From positions 1-29,968 of the forward strand of contig JAIXMQ010000140.1 of the NCBI GenBank assembly GCA_025716855.1: DNA of 29,968 bases, in the 5' to 3' direction. Positions 11,343 through 20,636 of the stretch are shown in pieces. Every line of letters starts with the position of its first letter. Position 1 is the stretch's first letter. This DNA is from Pilaira anomala (lineage: Eukaryota > Mucoromycota > Mucoromycetes > Mucorales > Mucoraceae). The notes beneath the pieces were generated by a model. The model saw only the letters and a program-made list of their open reading frames with translations, was not told where the DNA came from and did no database searches. The position numbers were made by a program, and so were the translations under genes.

Positions 11343-11787
11343 TAAAAAAGAATAACATTGTCGGAATAAAGATTATCCCAGCAACTGTCAATTCTATCCC
11401 GAAACTGGAAAAATATGATATCAATCTAAGAATAAGGTTGATCAGGTCGTATGATAGAAAAATAGTTCTTGTCAATTTAAAAGTATGCGCATTTACCAAT
11501 GAAATCTGTAACAACGGAATCCAGACTAATAACAACCATGTAAGTAATTACAAGGTGATCTTTATTCAGGAACCAGATATGTTGTTATCCAATCGGGTAG
11601 ATAGGATCCACGATTATTTATAGTCAATTCGAAAGAGTAGAACGTACTTATTCAAAAGCAGAAGAGTTGGGTATAGATTCATTTAAACCCATCAAAAAGA
11701 TGGTCCTTATTCAAACACAACTCATCAGGATATTCAAGATATAAAAGATGATTATTATTTTAGTTTAGAAGAGTTCTTTCAGTTTTA
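11343..11787 (+). pseudogene. Unidentified decayed coding region
   Basis: The plus strand reads as plausible protein in three joined pieces. The first is an open frame to 11623 containing SIPKLEKYDINLRIRLIRS, VLVNLKVCAFTNEIC and FIQEPDMLLSNRVDRIHDYL, ending at TAG 11621-11623. The second is a frame containing FERVERTYSKAEELGIDSFK. After an apparent one-base insertion near 11700 comes THQDIQDIKDDYYFSLEEFF with a stop at about 11787. Balanced amino-acid use, unlike the surrounding low-complexity frames, argues for former coding function. No family is recognised. It lies inside the Tnp2 gene, opposite in strand, so it probably arrived with an insertion. Confidence 0.45.
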
Positions 11788-11867
11788 ATTTATCTAATAA
11801 ATCAACCCTAAGTCATTTCTCATTAATTACTGATTGTCCACATAGCTATTGATTTTTAAGTATTTAC

Positions 11868-12093
11868 CTTCATCAAGAGTGATTTCATTCATATCAATGT
11901 CACTAATTATGTCTGCTTCTTCCATAACTTGATCCATTGGCTCCATTTGTGCTATAACTGAGGACTCAGCATTTGTATTAATGGTAGGAATGGATGGTAC
12001 ATACTGCTTTCTCTTGATGTGTAAGTACATATCATTGACATCTGATGAGATATATTGACAGACATGACAAGTAATGTTGGTATTGTTGTTCAT
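11868..12093 (-). CDS. Probable first exon of the Tnp2 gene (zinc-finger-like)
   Basis: The ATG at 12093 begins MNNNTNITCHVCQYISSDVN, then DMYLHIKRKQ and an acidic stretch (MEEADIISDIDMNEITLDEG). CxxC followed by a His 13 residues later resembles a C2H2 finger, but the second His is replaced by Gln. A donor (GAAG|GTAAATAC) at 11867 ends the exon in phase 1. It is on the same strand as the Tnp2 body and directly upstream of it. I infer it is that gene's N-terminal exon, cut off by the 10947-11820 block. It could instead be a separate small gene. It is head-to-head with the duplicated unknown gene. Confidence 0.5.
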
Positions 12094-12559
12094 TTTGTTT
12101 TAAAAAAGGTATGTGTAATTATAAAAGATAAACGGATTTCACTATATAAAAGTTGTGATATTTATATGTGAACAAGTCGTATTAAAAAAAAGGAAATGAT
12201 TATAAAAAAAAATTATTTAATATGTGTGAAGTTGTTATTAATGTCTTATTTTGAGACATGAAATTAAAAAAGAGATTTTAATTACTGGCTAAGAAATGGT
12301 ATGTTCTTGCATTATGATACAATGTTTCAAGACTCAGGTTATATCACAAATTAATTTAAGCTAGTTTTGATTAAACATTATTTATTGAGATTATACATAT
12401 ACAATGTACAGCACATTCTTAATATAAATATTAAAAATTGTTTTTCAGCAAGGAATGTAACCATATTTTATATTCTTATAGTAAAAATTGACATTGTATT
12501 TATGTGATTCATATTACATCATGTTTATAATATCTGAGACTTAAGTTCTGTGCTTAGAA

Positions 12560-13067
12560 GGAGATGTCGTATTTACTCCTATAATTAAACAGAATACAAT
12601 TACATCTTATATAGTTCATAGTTATAATATACACGATATATTATAACATTGGTATATTAAGTGACACATTCAAGTCCTTATTATTCGAATCATGACTACT
12701 TTAATTTATACTTTACCTTCTCTACCTATCACAGCGGATCACTATAAATTATTATTAACAGTAGTCCTTCCGCGGTCAGTGACAGGCATTTAAGATGATA
12801 TATATCTTTATGCAGTAACTCAGGTTTCACCAATAAATTTATCTTGACAAATCCTTATAGTTCTCCCGCTACGGTAGAACTATATTGAAAGAACGATGTC
12901 TGTTATTAAAAGTGATAATTTGGTATAAAAGGAACACTAATTTTTACTATGAATTACTCTCCATTAAAATAAAGGATCACAAAGAGGCTCATTTCTTTTC
13001 TTGTCTTTCTTACATTTTATTACCAAATAAACAATAAATAAATAAATTTACCAATTGTCACAGGAGA
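12560..13067. mobile_element. Solo LTR with 5-bp target duplication (in copy 2)
   Basis: Copy 1 reads GAAGGAGAGACAAT continuously (about 417-427). Copy 2 has 498 extra bp between GGAGA (12560-12564) and GGAGA (13063-13067). The insert (12565-13062) starts TGTCGTATTTACTCC and ends CAATTGTCACA, giving TGT..ACA ends. It contains a TATA-like GGTATAAAAGG at 12922-12932 and an AAAATAAAGG possible poly-A signal near 12966. This is a textbook LTR layout without internal genes, so a solo LTR. It is unrelated in sequence to the LTR in copy 1. Confidence 0.92.
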
Positions 13068-13325
13068 GACAATAATTTAAAATTAATATTAAATAATAAA
13101 AAAATGTATCTTATTAAAGTGGTAAAGAGTACCTGTATGCTTAATTGTAACATTTGAGAGCCAACAAAATTTAATGCAAATAAACGGGAGTCCCATTTAT
13201 ACTACTTGAGAATGTATTAAATTTTTTAATTTTAATCAAGGGTGCATTATTAGGTCTGTGAGGTATGCAGATTATTGGCTGAGATTATAGCTGTTACAAT
13301 TATTCGTCTGTGCATAATTTGGTAG

Positions 13326-13340
13326 TATATAAAATAAGGG
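13326..13340 (+). promoter_or_regulatory. TATA-like core promoter of the copy 2 unknown gene
   Basis: GTATATAAAATAAGG, identical to the sequence upstream of copy 1, lies about 80 bp before the ATG at 13417. Confidence 0.5.
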
Positions 13341-13416
13341 TTTTTTTTTTTAAAAAAAAATATTAATCAAGATCTTTTTTCCATCTTTATTACTACCCAA
13401 AAAAAAAATTACTCAA

Positions 13417-14471
13417 ATGGTTAACCCTAGCTTCAACTCTATCTACAAGTCCAATGAAAGAATTGAACTTACTCTTTCTGCTCTTGTAGCTAATATGAAA
13501 AGAATCGAAGAAAAACTTGATAGACTTTTGTCCGAAAGAAATGCTGAAAGTCAAAACGTCATCAATACTACTGCAGGTATATTTAAAAAAAAAAAAAAAC
13601 TTGCTTTATCTAACGCAGTATTGACACATATTAGCTCCTCCTCAAAGAGAACCTGTATCTTTGGATGAGGTGACCTATTCCTGTCTTCGTTCTCCTTTAG
13701 AAAGAGATCTCCAGAAACCAGTATCAAAGGATCAAAGCTATCGAAAGTCATGGTATATTGAAGAATTTATAGAATACCAAGATCCTAGTTTGGCTATTGA
13801 TGGCAACGATAGTGTATCTACAAGAGACAGGAAAGAAACAAGAGTCCGTACAATTAGTAATCAGCTTAATAACTACACTAAAACGGCTGTTTCTCTGTTG
13901 ATTCAAAACCTAGATGAAATGAATGTTGCCGAGGAAAACCGTAGCTGAAAAAATGTACCTGACCACTTAAAGCAAAAATGTTATCAGAACATAGAACTGA
14001 TTGCTAAAAAGGCCAAACTTAACTTGGACAGGTGCATTGACAGTTGGGGTGCCAAGGTATTGGCAGCAAATCATTATCCTAACGCTACTCGAAAGCCGAA
14101 GGTTAGTTTAATATTCACTTAACAATTAAAAAATGTATATGTATTGTATGTTAATATCTGATTATTAGGAAATTACTATCGACACTTTGCTGTCATCTCC
14201 TGGTGTAGGGCCTTCGACAACAGCAGTAGCAGCTGTTGATAATGACATTTTCCTTTTCGGTGGCTCGGATGACGAAAAAGATGATTTGTCTGACCAGTAT
14301 GAGCTGGAAATTGATGCTGCCGAGGAGGTGTCACAAGAACAATTTGTCACCAACAAAAAAAAAGGCAAGCAGCCTTCTAATAATTTGAAAAGAAAAAGGT
14401 AATATGATATGTTTTTTATATTTATAAAATAGTATACTAACTCTGTTTTTTTTAGAATCCATAATAATTAG
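13417..14471 (+). pseudogene. Unknown coiled-coil/acidic protein gene, one in-frame stop
   Basis: Four exons join in phase: 13417-13576, 13635-14101, 14169-14398 and 14456-14471 (873 nt, 290 codons plus stop). Intron 3 has a TACTAAC branch point before TTTTTTTTAG. The protein has an N-terminal coiled coil (ERIELTLSALVANMKRIEEK), a central helical region (RTISNQLNNYTKTAVSLLIQ), then CIDSWGAKVLAANHYPNAT, an acidic patch (FGGSDDEKDDLSDQYELEID) and a basic tail (KKKGKQPSNNLKRKRIHNN). The only lesion seen is a TGA at 13946-13948 where copy 1 has TGG (SWKNVPDHL). Copy 1 is broken at other sites, so the parent gene was intact at duplication. The family is not recognised. The head-to-head position with the Tnp2 exon suggests, but does not prove, that it is an accessory gene of that element. 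Confidence 0.75.
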
Positions 14472-14475
14472 ACTT

Positions 14476-14667
14476 TGCTTCTTTTTGTTTTTTTTTTTCT
14501 TTATTCATGTTCTCCATTTATGCTAACTTCTTGACCCTTTCCTTTCCTTTTTTTTTCTTTCTCCTTTCCATTCCCTTTTTCTTTTTTCCATTCCTTTTTT
14601 TTTTCTTTCTCCTTTCCATTCCCTTTTTTTTTTCCATTCCTTTTTTCTTTTTCCTTTCCTATTATAT
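14476..14667 (+). repeat. Polypyrimidine tract with imperfect tandem repeats
   Basis: T/C-only sequence downstream of the gene. Units such as TTTCTTTCTCCTTTCCATTCC recur at least twice with variable T runs. It corresponds to the tract at 2165-2345 but has expanded differently, as expected of slippage. Confidence 0.8.
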
Positions 14668-14705
14668 CATCTTTTTATTCTCTTTATGCCCTGTACACCT
14701 ATGAC

Positions 14706-14889
14706 TGCTTCACCTATGCCTTACAACGTTTGAAGAAAGAAGTTCAAATACAACATTAGTCAATTTATGCTCTGTTTTAATTTTCTTTTCACCATCCTTC
14801 ATTGTAGTTGATCTTGAAAAAACGAAATCTACTCTGACATTGTAGTTTTTTTCTCAAACTAACGGTAGCTTCTCTTGTAGTTACAGGGT
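14706..14889. other. 184-bp segment present only in copy 2
   Basis: Copy 1 passes directly from CTATGAC to CATAAAATTATG, whereas copy 2 has 184 extra bases between the equivalent points. No TIR, TG..CA ends or target duplication is evident. A CACCTATG motif repeats at its left edge. It may be an old insertion or a deletion in copy 1. Confidence 0.6.
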
Positions 14890-15235
14890 CATAAAATCAT
14901 GTATTTTTATAATATGTATATGATATAATTAAATAAACTAGTTTCTTTACACCAAAAAAAAAAAAATCAAATGCTATATGGTCAATTAATAGTAAAAAGG
15001 GATTGTTTTACCCAAAAAATCATTATAATGATAGAAAAGATTCATGTTTTTTACATGGTATTATCTTTAAATGAAGATGAAAAGGCTCAGTTTCATGTTG
15101 TTTGATCAGAATCATTCCTGCAAATAGACGTTATATCTCTGTTATATTTTAGAAGTTCTTGTATTATAAAGTGAAATCATGTTGGCTGACAAGGATTATT
15201 TCCATGTCTTTGCTTTATATGACAGGATTCCTTTG

Positions 15236-15412
15236 TACAGTACCCGCTCTATATAAGGCCGTAAAAAATTTCAGCCTTTTGCGGCCTTAAATCGTGTCAT
15301 GGCCTTATTTATGCCTTGAAAAAAGTTAAAATAGGCAAAATATTCAGGAAATTGCGGCCTTAAATCGGAAATGGCCTTAAATCGAACGGCCTTAAATAGA
15401 GCGGGTACGGTA
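15236..15412. mobile_element. 173-bp MITE with TIRs and TA target duplication
   Basis: Copy 1 reads CTCTGTAGAATAC. Copy 2 has 173 bp (15238-15410) inserted at that TA, which is duplicated on the right (15411-15412). The ends are inverted repeats of about 25 bp beginning CAGTACCCGCTCTATATAAG on the left and CCGTACCCGCTCTATTTAAG on the right strand, with two mismatches. The TA duplication and CAGT-like end fit Tc1/mariner-pogo derived MITEs. The interior is built from repeats of GGCCTTAAATCG-like units on both sides. No coding capacity. Confidence 0.92.
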
Positions 15413-15499
15413 GAATACAAGGATATGAGTAGGATATATTGTAAAATCACAGTGATTTTATAAGTATTCTCTTCATATAACAAGAATTTTATCTCATAA

Positions 15500-15528
15500 T
15501 AAGGAAATATGAAAGGAAATTTGGGTAC
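15500..15528 (+). mobile_element. Left terminus of Harbinger-type element 1
   Basis: The junction with the duplicated segment falls exactly after TAA (15500-15502). The element begins GGAAATATGAAAGG and the same terminus after TAA is seen at 6558. A matching inverted right end was not found to the right of the Myb-like gene, so the right side is probably rearranged or deleted. Confidence 0.65.
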
Positions 15529-15581
15529 ATGTCCAAATCAGGGAAATAATCGGGGTCATATTTCGGTCACTGAAGAGGAAA

Positions 15582-16818
15582 ATGTCAGGAATCACTGGCC
15601 GTAGCGGTCCTTAATGCATTGAAGATTGTTTTTGAGGAAGATCGTCAATCATTGTTAGATACGATCAACATTGTTTCTAGAGTAATGTTTACTGAGTTTG
15701 AAGAAGACGTCTTTCATTCAAGTCCAATTCACTTTAGACTTGTTAAAAATAAGGGGTATTGGACATATACCCATGATAACTTAAAAGTCGATAATAAGAT
15801 ACATAGTTACATTGCCCATTACAGAATGAAAAAGACAGCATTCAATAGCCTTGTACAAATCTTAGATGAGCATCTAGCATTTATGTAGGAATCAAACAAC
15901 AGCACGCCAACATACATGCAAGTAGCAGTTGTTATCTGGATATTTGACAATTGCCATTTTGGATACAGAATGATGGAAGCAACATTGGGATTTAGCCAAG
16001 GATCTTTGTTTAACTATACTGAAAAATTCCTCGAGGCAGTAAATGACAAACTAGATCATTTAGTTTCTTTGCCTTCTACTGAATATGAGTTTAGAGGTGT
16101 AAAGAGTAAATTTGAATATCCCTACCCCGATGACAGAGCTATCAGAAGACTCCCAAATGTTATCGGGGCTGTTGATGGCAAATTGGTCGTTATTCATAGA
16201 CCAAAAGACACCTCCGAGAGCTATAGGGATCGTAAGTCAAATCTGTCAGTAAACCTGACAGCTGTCGCTACTTCTGATTGTAAGTTCAGTTATGTATATG
16301 CTGGTGAGAGTGGAAGATGTCATAACGCTCATGTATTCAACGTGTGGGACCTTTCAAAAATGCTACAGGATCCCCAGAGATACTTTTTTGAAGATGCCTA
16401 TTTGTTGGGAGATTCAGCCAACCCACTTAATTACCATTTGATAACACCCTTTTCTCAATTGGAATCAAACGTTGACCCGGAAAAGGTTATTTTCAATGCA
16501 AAATTCAGTGCAATGCGACAAGTTGTAAAAAGAGCATTTGGAATTCTTGTAAAGAGATGGAGGTTTCTTTGGAAATACGTTTTCATCTTGGATTAATTAA
16601 GGTTAATCAAGATCACTAATGTCAGTTGTATCTTGCATAACTTCTGCATTAATTTTAAGGATATACTTGAAATATCGGATGAAGAAATTGTAGAATTAGC
16701 TCTTCAACAAACAACTTCTGATCGCAGAGCTTTCATGACAGCTAACCCATTAGACAGATCTTCTGGAGGTCTTCGATGAGACATGTTGAAAAGCTATGTA
16801 AATACCGTCTTAAACTAG
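15582..16818 (+). pseudogene. PIF/Harbinger transposase (DDE_Tnp_4 type), inactivated
   Basis: The likely start is ATG 15582, by comparison with 6637; a 10-bp insertion at about 15603 breaks the first codons. The body reads ..FEEDRQSLLDTINIVSRVMF.. to 15888 (TAG where Trp is expected), then MQVAVVIWIFDNCHFGYRMM onwards. DDE landmarks are present: IGAVDGKLVVIHRP (first Asp), then AGESGRCHNAHVFN where the family has HD rather than HN, LLGDSANPL (third acid), and VVKRAFGILVKRW where the family has Glu rather than Lys. After 16596 the frame shifts. ITNVSCILHNFCINFKDIL and EIVELALQQTTSDRRAF can still be read to a stop at 16818, with a further TGA in SGGLR-DML. The Asp-to-Asn and Glu-to-Lys changes would abolish catalysis. 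It converges with the Myb-like gene at 16852-17621. Confidence 0.85.
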
Positions 16819-16851
16819 TTGTTTAAATAAAAAAAATCATATACATATTTA

Positions 16852-17621
16852 TTAAAAAAAAAGATATTGTAAGCCCTTTCTCATAATGTCAAGCAACTCT
16901 TTATAAAATTCCTTCTTCTCATCAGAATCCACAAGCTGAACAACAAGAGGTTTGCTCATTATTTCCTCAAGCTTGCTTGTCATGTTCTCCGTGATCTGCT
17001 TCATTTGATCCAGGGCTTCATCTCTTGGCTTCAAGCGAGCTACCTCCCTCTCATCTTGGACTGATGTTCTTGATTTCTTTTGCTTTCTCTCTTTTGGGGA
17101 GAAAGCGGAAGGGGTAGAGGCAGAGGTAGAAGAACCCTCATCACCAGACAAGTCAAGATATTCATCATCATCTCGAATAGTATAGCATTTTTTGAGAGAG
17201 CTATACACTGCCTTTGGGTGGAACTGGGGATCCTCATCAAGAAACTTACGCATCTTCATAAGGTATCCACTAATTAGACCACTGCCGGAACCAGTCGACT
17301 TGATGCTATCTCTTTTAGCTTGATACTGGCCCCTCATAGCAAGCCATTTATCAGTTAAGGCCTTCTCAGTTCTGACTCTACCTTCGATATTGGGAATAGC
17401 CTCTTGGCGCTCATTATACTTAGCAGTAAACTCGGTCCAATGTGCCTTTTTGATCTGCATTCTGTGTGGAGAGAGAACATTTCCACGCATATTGCTATCA
17501 AGTAATAGCCTTCATAAAACTCTGCAATATGCATTATATCGTCCTTCGTGTAATGCTTACTGTGAAGTTTCTTTGTTTCAGATTCTTCATTTTGAGTTAC
17601 TTGAATTAATTGTTGTTCCAT
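16852..17621 (-). pseudogene. Myb/SANT-like partner gene of Harbinger element 1, frameshifted
   Basis: The ATG at 17621 starts MEQQLIQVTQNEESETKKLH, followed by HYTKDDIMHIAEFYEGYYLI. The frame then shifts by one base near 17490 into MRGNVLSPHRMQIKKAHWTE and RVRTEKALTDKWLAMRGQYQ. These are Trp-spaced helices of the Myb/SANT-like type that accompany PIF/Harbinger transposases and bind element DNA. The C terminus has a Ser/acidic linker (LDLSGDEGSSTSAS) and a charged coiled coil ending GLQYLFF at 16852. It is tail-to-tail with the transposase, with about 30 bp between their stops. No intron is needed. The single frameshift makes it a probable pseudogene. Confidence 0.75.
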
Positions 17622-18669
17622 TGTAAAAATAATTTTATTTAAAAAAGATAAAAGGAGATATCAAATTAAATTAAAAAAATGTCAATTGAAATTTTTTTCG
17701 TAAAATTAGAAAACGGGTTCGTGTTACCTGAGTAGAGTCCAGGGAAGAAAAAGTTCACTGGGTTCTTCCCTGGATTTTGTCCCAAAATTACCCTGTAAGG
17801 CAACTCCGCGTTTTTAACTCAGTCCAGGCCAGGGTAAAAATCGTACTTGAGAGTAACCTAAATACTGATATTATAAAACAGATATTTCATAATTGTCTAT
17901 AGGCTTGATTTTAGTGGAAAGAGTTTCAAATTTTAAGTGTTATTGTAAAAAAAATTAATCTTGCCAGGAAAGTTCGGATCTTGAAAATTACGATCGCAAT
18001 TTTCTAACTTTTAATTTATACCTATTAGGCTACTTCTTGAAACAAAAACTGTCGAACTAAAGGTAATAAAACAATCAAAAAAAAAGTTTTGGATTTTAGT
18101 GTTTACTCTTGTAACCAAATACTTGTGAAAAAAAGTCATCACTTTTAATAATTGTGGAAAAGAATGAGGTAATATCTCTTCAAACTTATTGTTACTAATC
18201 AAATGAGTCTTACACTTGATTTGGACCAAGTTATAGTATTAAAGACGCTCCTCAATTGATGTTATAGTTATAAACACGGGACACACGCTTAAATAAAATA
18301 TAATTAAACTGTTTTACTTTTATTTATAAATAAAAAAATGTGGTATTTACCTTTTTCTCGCAAGAGATTATTTTTCATAATATAAATAATATAACTATAG
18401 CTATATTAATAAAACACTATTAACCAACTATCGCCTATCAATATTACAAGCAGTCCATAAATACAAACTCGACTTATGTTATCTTAGTATAAAAGGTAGT
18501 TTAGCTACAGTAGTTATTTTGTTCCATCTCTTGTGTTTTAACTAAATAAAGTGTAACGACCCAGTTGAATTATAACTATTACCGGTTCATATGTCGTTTA
18601 CATACCTTTCCCCAACATTATACTCACCAACTAATTTCCGAATAACTCTTCACTATTAATTTCGTAACA
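17622..18669. other. Non-coding gap with a GC-richer hairpin
   Basis: No credible gene. The first 250 bp contain a GC-richer block with a perfect 12-bp inverted repeat (TCCAGGGAAGAA at 17738-17749 and its complement at 17763-17774). The rest is AT-rich. A GTATAAAAGG TATA-like string near 18489 followed by AAATAAAGTG near 18543 looks like part of an LTR or promoter, but no bounded repeat could be shown. Confidence 0.5.
17738..17774. repeat. Perfect 12-bp inverted repeat (hairpin)
   Basis: TCCAGGGAAGAA and TTCTTCCCTGGA are separated by 13 nt. It lies about 115 bp upstream of the Myb-like gene start. It could be part of the element's terminal region, a MITE relic or a structured transcript. Confidence 0.7.
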
Positions 18670-20027
18670 TACAGTCGGAGTGAATAAAGATATGGATTTT
18701 TTGTTTTTTAAAAATTATTTAAACTACATCGTTTAATTTCAAATGAATAAACTATATAATAAAATGTAGACTAAATTCATTGATATTTTAACACAAAGTA
18801 GCTTAAGAGTGTATTGATATAAAATAAAATTTATTTTAAAAAAGGTTAATATTTTGTGTGCCCACCCTTCGCTTCAATTACTGCCTTCAATCTACTCGGC
18901 ATTGACTCAACAAGAACTCTTAAATAATTGACATCAATTGTCGCCCATTCTTCAATGAGGACTCTCTTTAAGTCATTCTTGTTATTAATGGAGCCTCTGC
19001 GTTTCGATATCAGGCTATCAAGCTTTGCCCAGATATTCTCAATAGGGTTGAGGTCTGGACTTTGTGCAGGCCAGAAATCAAATGGGTATATCTCCCATCT
19101 TGCCTTATACCAGGTGCTATAGCTGCCAAAATGGCAAGGGGCATTATTCTCCTGAAAGATAAACTTTCTATTGGTATCCTCTTCAAGTTTGCGGAGATAC
19201 GGGATGAAACTGGAGGATAAAATGTTAGCGTATCTTTCCTGGTTAACATTTTCATCTAAAATGACAAGAGGGCCGATACCACTAGCCCAAAAGCAACTCC
19301 AAATCATCACTGATCCCTTTCCAAACTTATGAGTTCCAATAATTTTGTCTTCCTGGTACCTCTCACCAGCCCGTCTAATTACTTTAGCACCTCCATCATT
19401 ACCTGTAACCGTGAATCTCGATTCATCTGACCAGATGACAGATGCCCACTTGTCGAACGACCAATCAACTCTTTTTTTACACCATTCGAGTCGCTTTTTC
19501 ATATGTTTAGGTGTTAAACTTGGTTTGCGTGCTGGTGTGTAAATTCCAAACCCATTTTCTACCAAATATTTTTTGAGAGTTTGAATATTGATATTGACAC
19601 CTGCTTGAGCCAATAGTGCGTTATGAACCCGAAGTGGCTCAAAAGGAAAACTTTTCACACTTCGAACTATAGCTCTTGTGTCTCTATCAGAAACTTTTCT
19701 TGGTCTTTCAGTACTTTTTTTTGCTATGGCAGTACCATTTTTCTTGATTCGCTCTATACAACCAAACACGGTTGAAGTATTGAGGTTCATTTTTCGTGCA
19801 ATGTCCACAATCTTACAATTACCGAACTCATATGCACCCGAGATCTGACCGTATTGAGGTAATCGGTGAGATCCTTATACTTTTGGTGTTGTACGTTAGT
19901 GATGTCTTGCATTATTGAAGCGATCGTGTTTGGAAAAGTGGTTCAAACTTAAAATAAAAATAATAGACCCTTACAATAAAAAAACTGAAATTTTAAAAAA
20001 TCCATATCTTTATTCACTCCGACTGTA
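18670..20027 (-). mobile_element. Tc1/mariner element with perfect 31-bp TIRs and TA duplication
   Basis: The element is 18672-20025 (1354 bp). The left TIR 18672-18702 begins CAGTCGGAGTGAATAAAGAT and is matched perfectly over 31 bp by the inverted copy at 19995-20025. TA dinucleotides at 18670-18671 and 20026-20027 are the target duplication. One transposase gene occupies the minus strand. The identity of the TIRs suggests fairly recent movement, although the transposase itself looks inactive. Confidence 0.96.
18846..19912 (-). pseudogene. Tc1/mariner transposase, catalytic Asp changed and 5' frameshift
   Basis: An ATG at 19912 gives MQDITNVQHQKYKDLTDYLN, after which the frame shifts by one base (about 19850) into LPQYGQISGAYEFGNCKIVD, the start of the helix-turn-helix. 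From there the frame is open to the stop at 18846: second HTH region (ERPRKVSDRDTRAIVRSVKS), catalytic IWSDESRF, then FQENNAPCHFG, then WPAQSPDLNPIENIW. In the family the second position reads QDNAPCH-like; here Asp is Asn (AAT), which should abolish catalysis. The spacing from that residue to the Glu is 35, one more than in classic DD34E Tc1. A GWGK-like linker is not evident. The gene fills its element and ends about 145 bp from the left TIR. Confidence 0.9.
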
Positions 20028-20636
20028 TAAATACCAAGCAACAGATATAGATATAACCTCAGCGTTTTTATCTATTTAATATTCATATTACTCTTTTATA
20101 CTTTTATTATTCTCTTTTAATAAACTTATATTCTATCTCTCTTCTGTTGTTGTTCTATCTGTAATTACCTTAACATTCTCTTTTGTTACTCAAAGGTATT
20201 TATTATTGTTCAACTCGGATAAAGATATACCACCTTTAATTTCTCAATGCTAATTTATCTTTATTTTCTTTAAAAGTTATCTTACTATTACATAAAGATT
20301 ATAAGAAGTTTCACCGTATATTAAGTTTTTGTCAACTTTTTTTATTAAGTTACAAAATAATAGGGGGTTTCAATCCGCAACTTAAAAACTGAATCGGAAA
20401 ATATATAATTCCTATCCAATAAATTCTTTGAGATTTTTCTGCGGTTTGAGCGGGTTACTTAATACTTAAAACTTATTGTCTTCAAATATGCGTATCTGTT
20501 TTCCAAGCCAATATTTTATTATATTACTAAATTGTATAATGTTAACTTTTTTTTTGTTACCAAATGTGATCCCAGATGCCCAAAGAAGATATTGAATAGA
20601 TATATATATAATTAACAAAATCAAACAGGTTTTTAC
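20028..20636. other. Non-coding gap
   Basis: AT-rich with no gene seen. It joins the 18.2-18.67 kb flank once the Tc1 element is removed. It may hold the left end of Harbinger element 2, but no TIR was identified. Confidence 0.45.

Larger units (their letters stand above)
12140..15502 (+). repeat. Large direct duplication, copy 2
   Basis: This is the second copy of segment 1-2812. Homology starts at CTATATAAAA (about 12142) and ends at ATCTCATAATAA (15491-15502). After removing the solo LTR (498 bp plus TSD), the MITE (173 bp plus TA) and an extra 184 bp at 14706-14889, the length agrees with copy 1. Scattered base changes show the duplication is not very recent. The left end falls just upstream of the zinc-finger-like exon at 12093. 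Confidence 0.93.

Noticed and set aside
14507..14704. Phe/Pro/Ser-rich frame
   Set aside because: Same cause: the C/T tract of copy 2.
18251..20340. An LTR interrupted by the Tc1 element (TGTTATAG start near 18259, TATA and AATAAAG-like signals)
   Set aside because: No matching CA end with a 5-bp duplication could be found, so the limits are unsupported.
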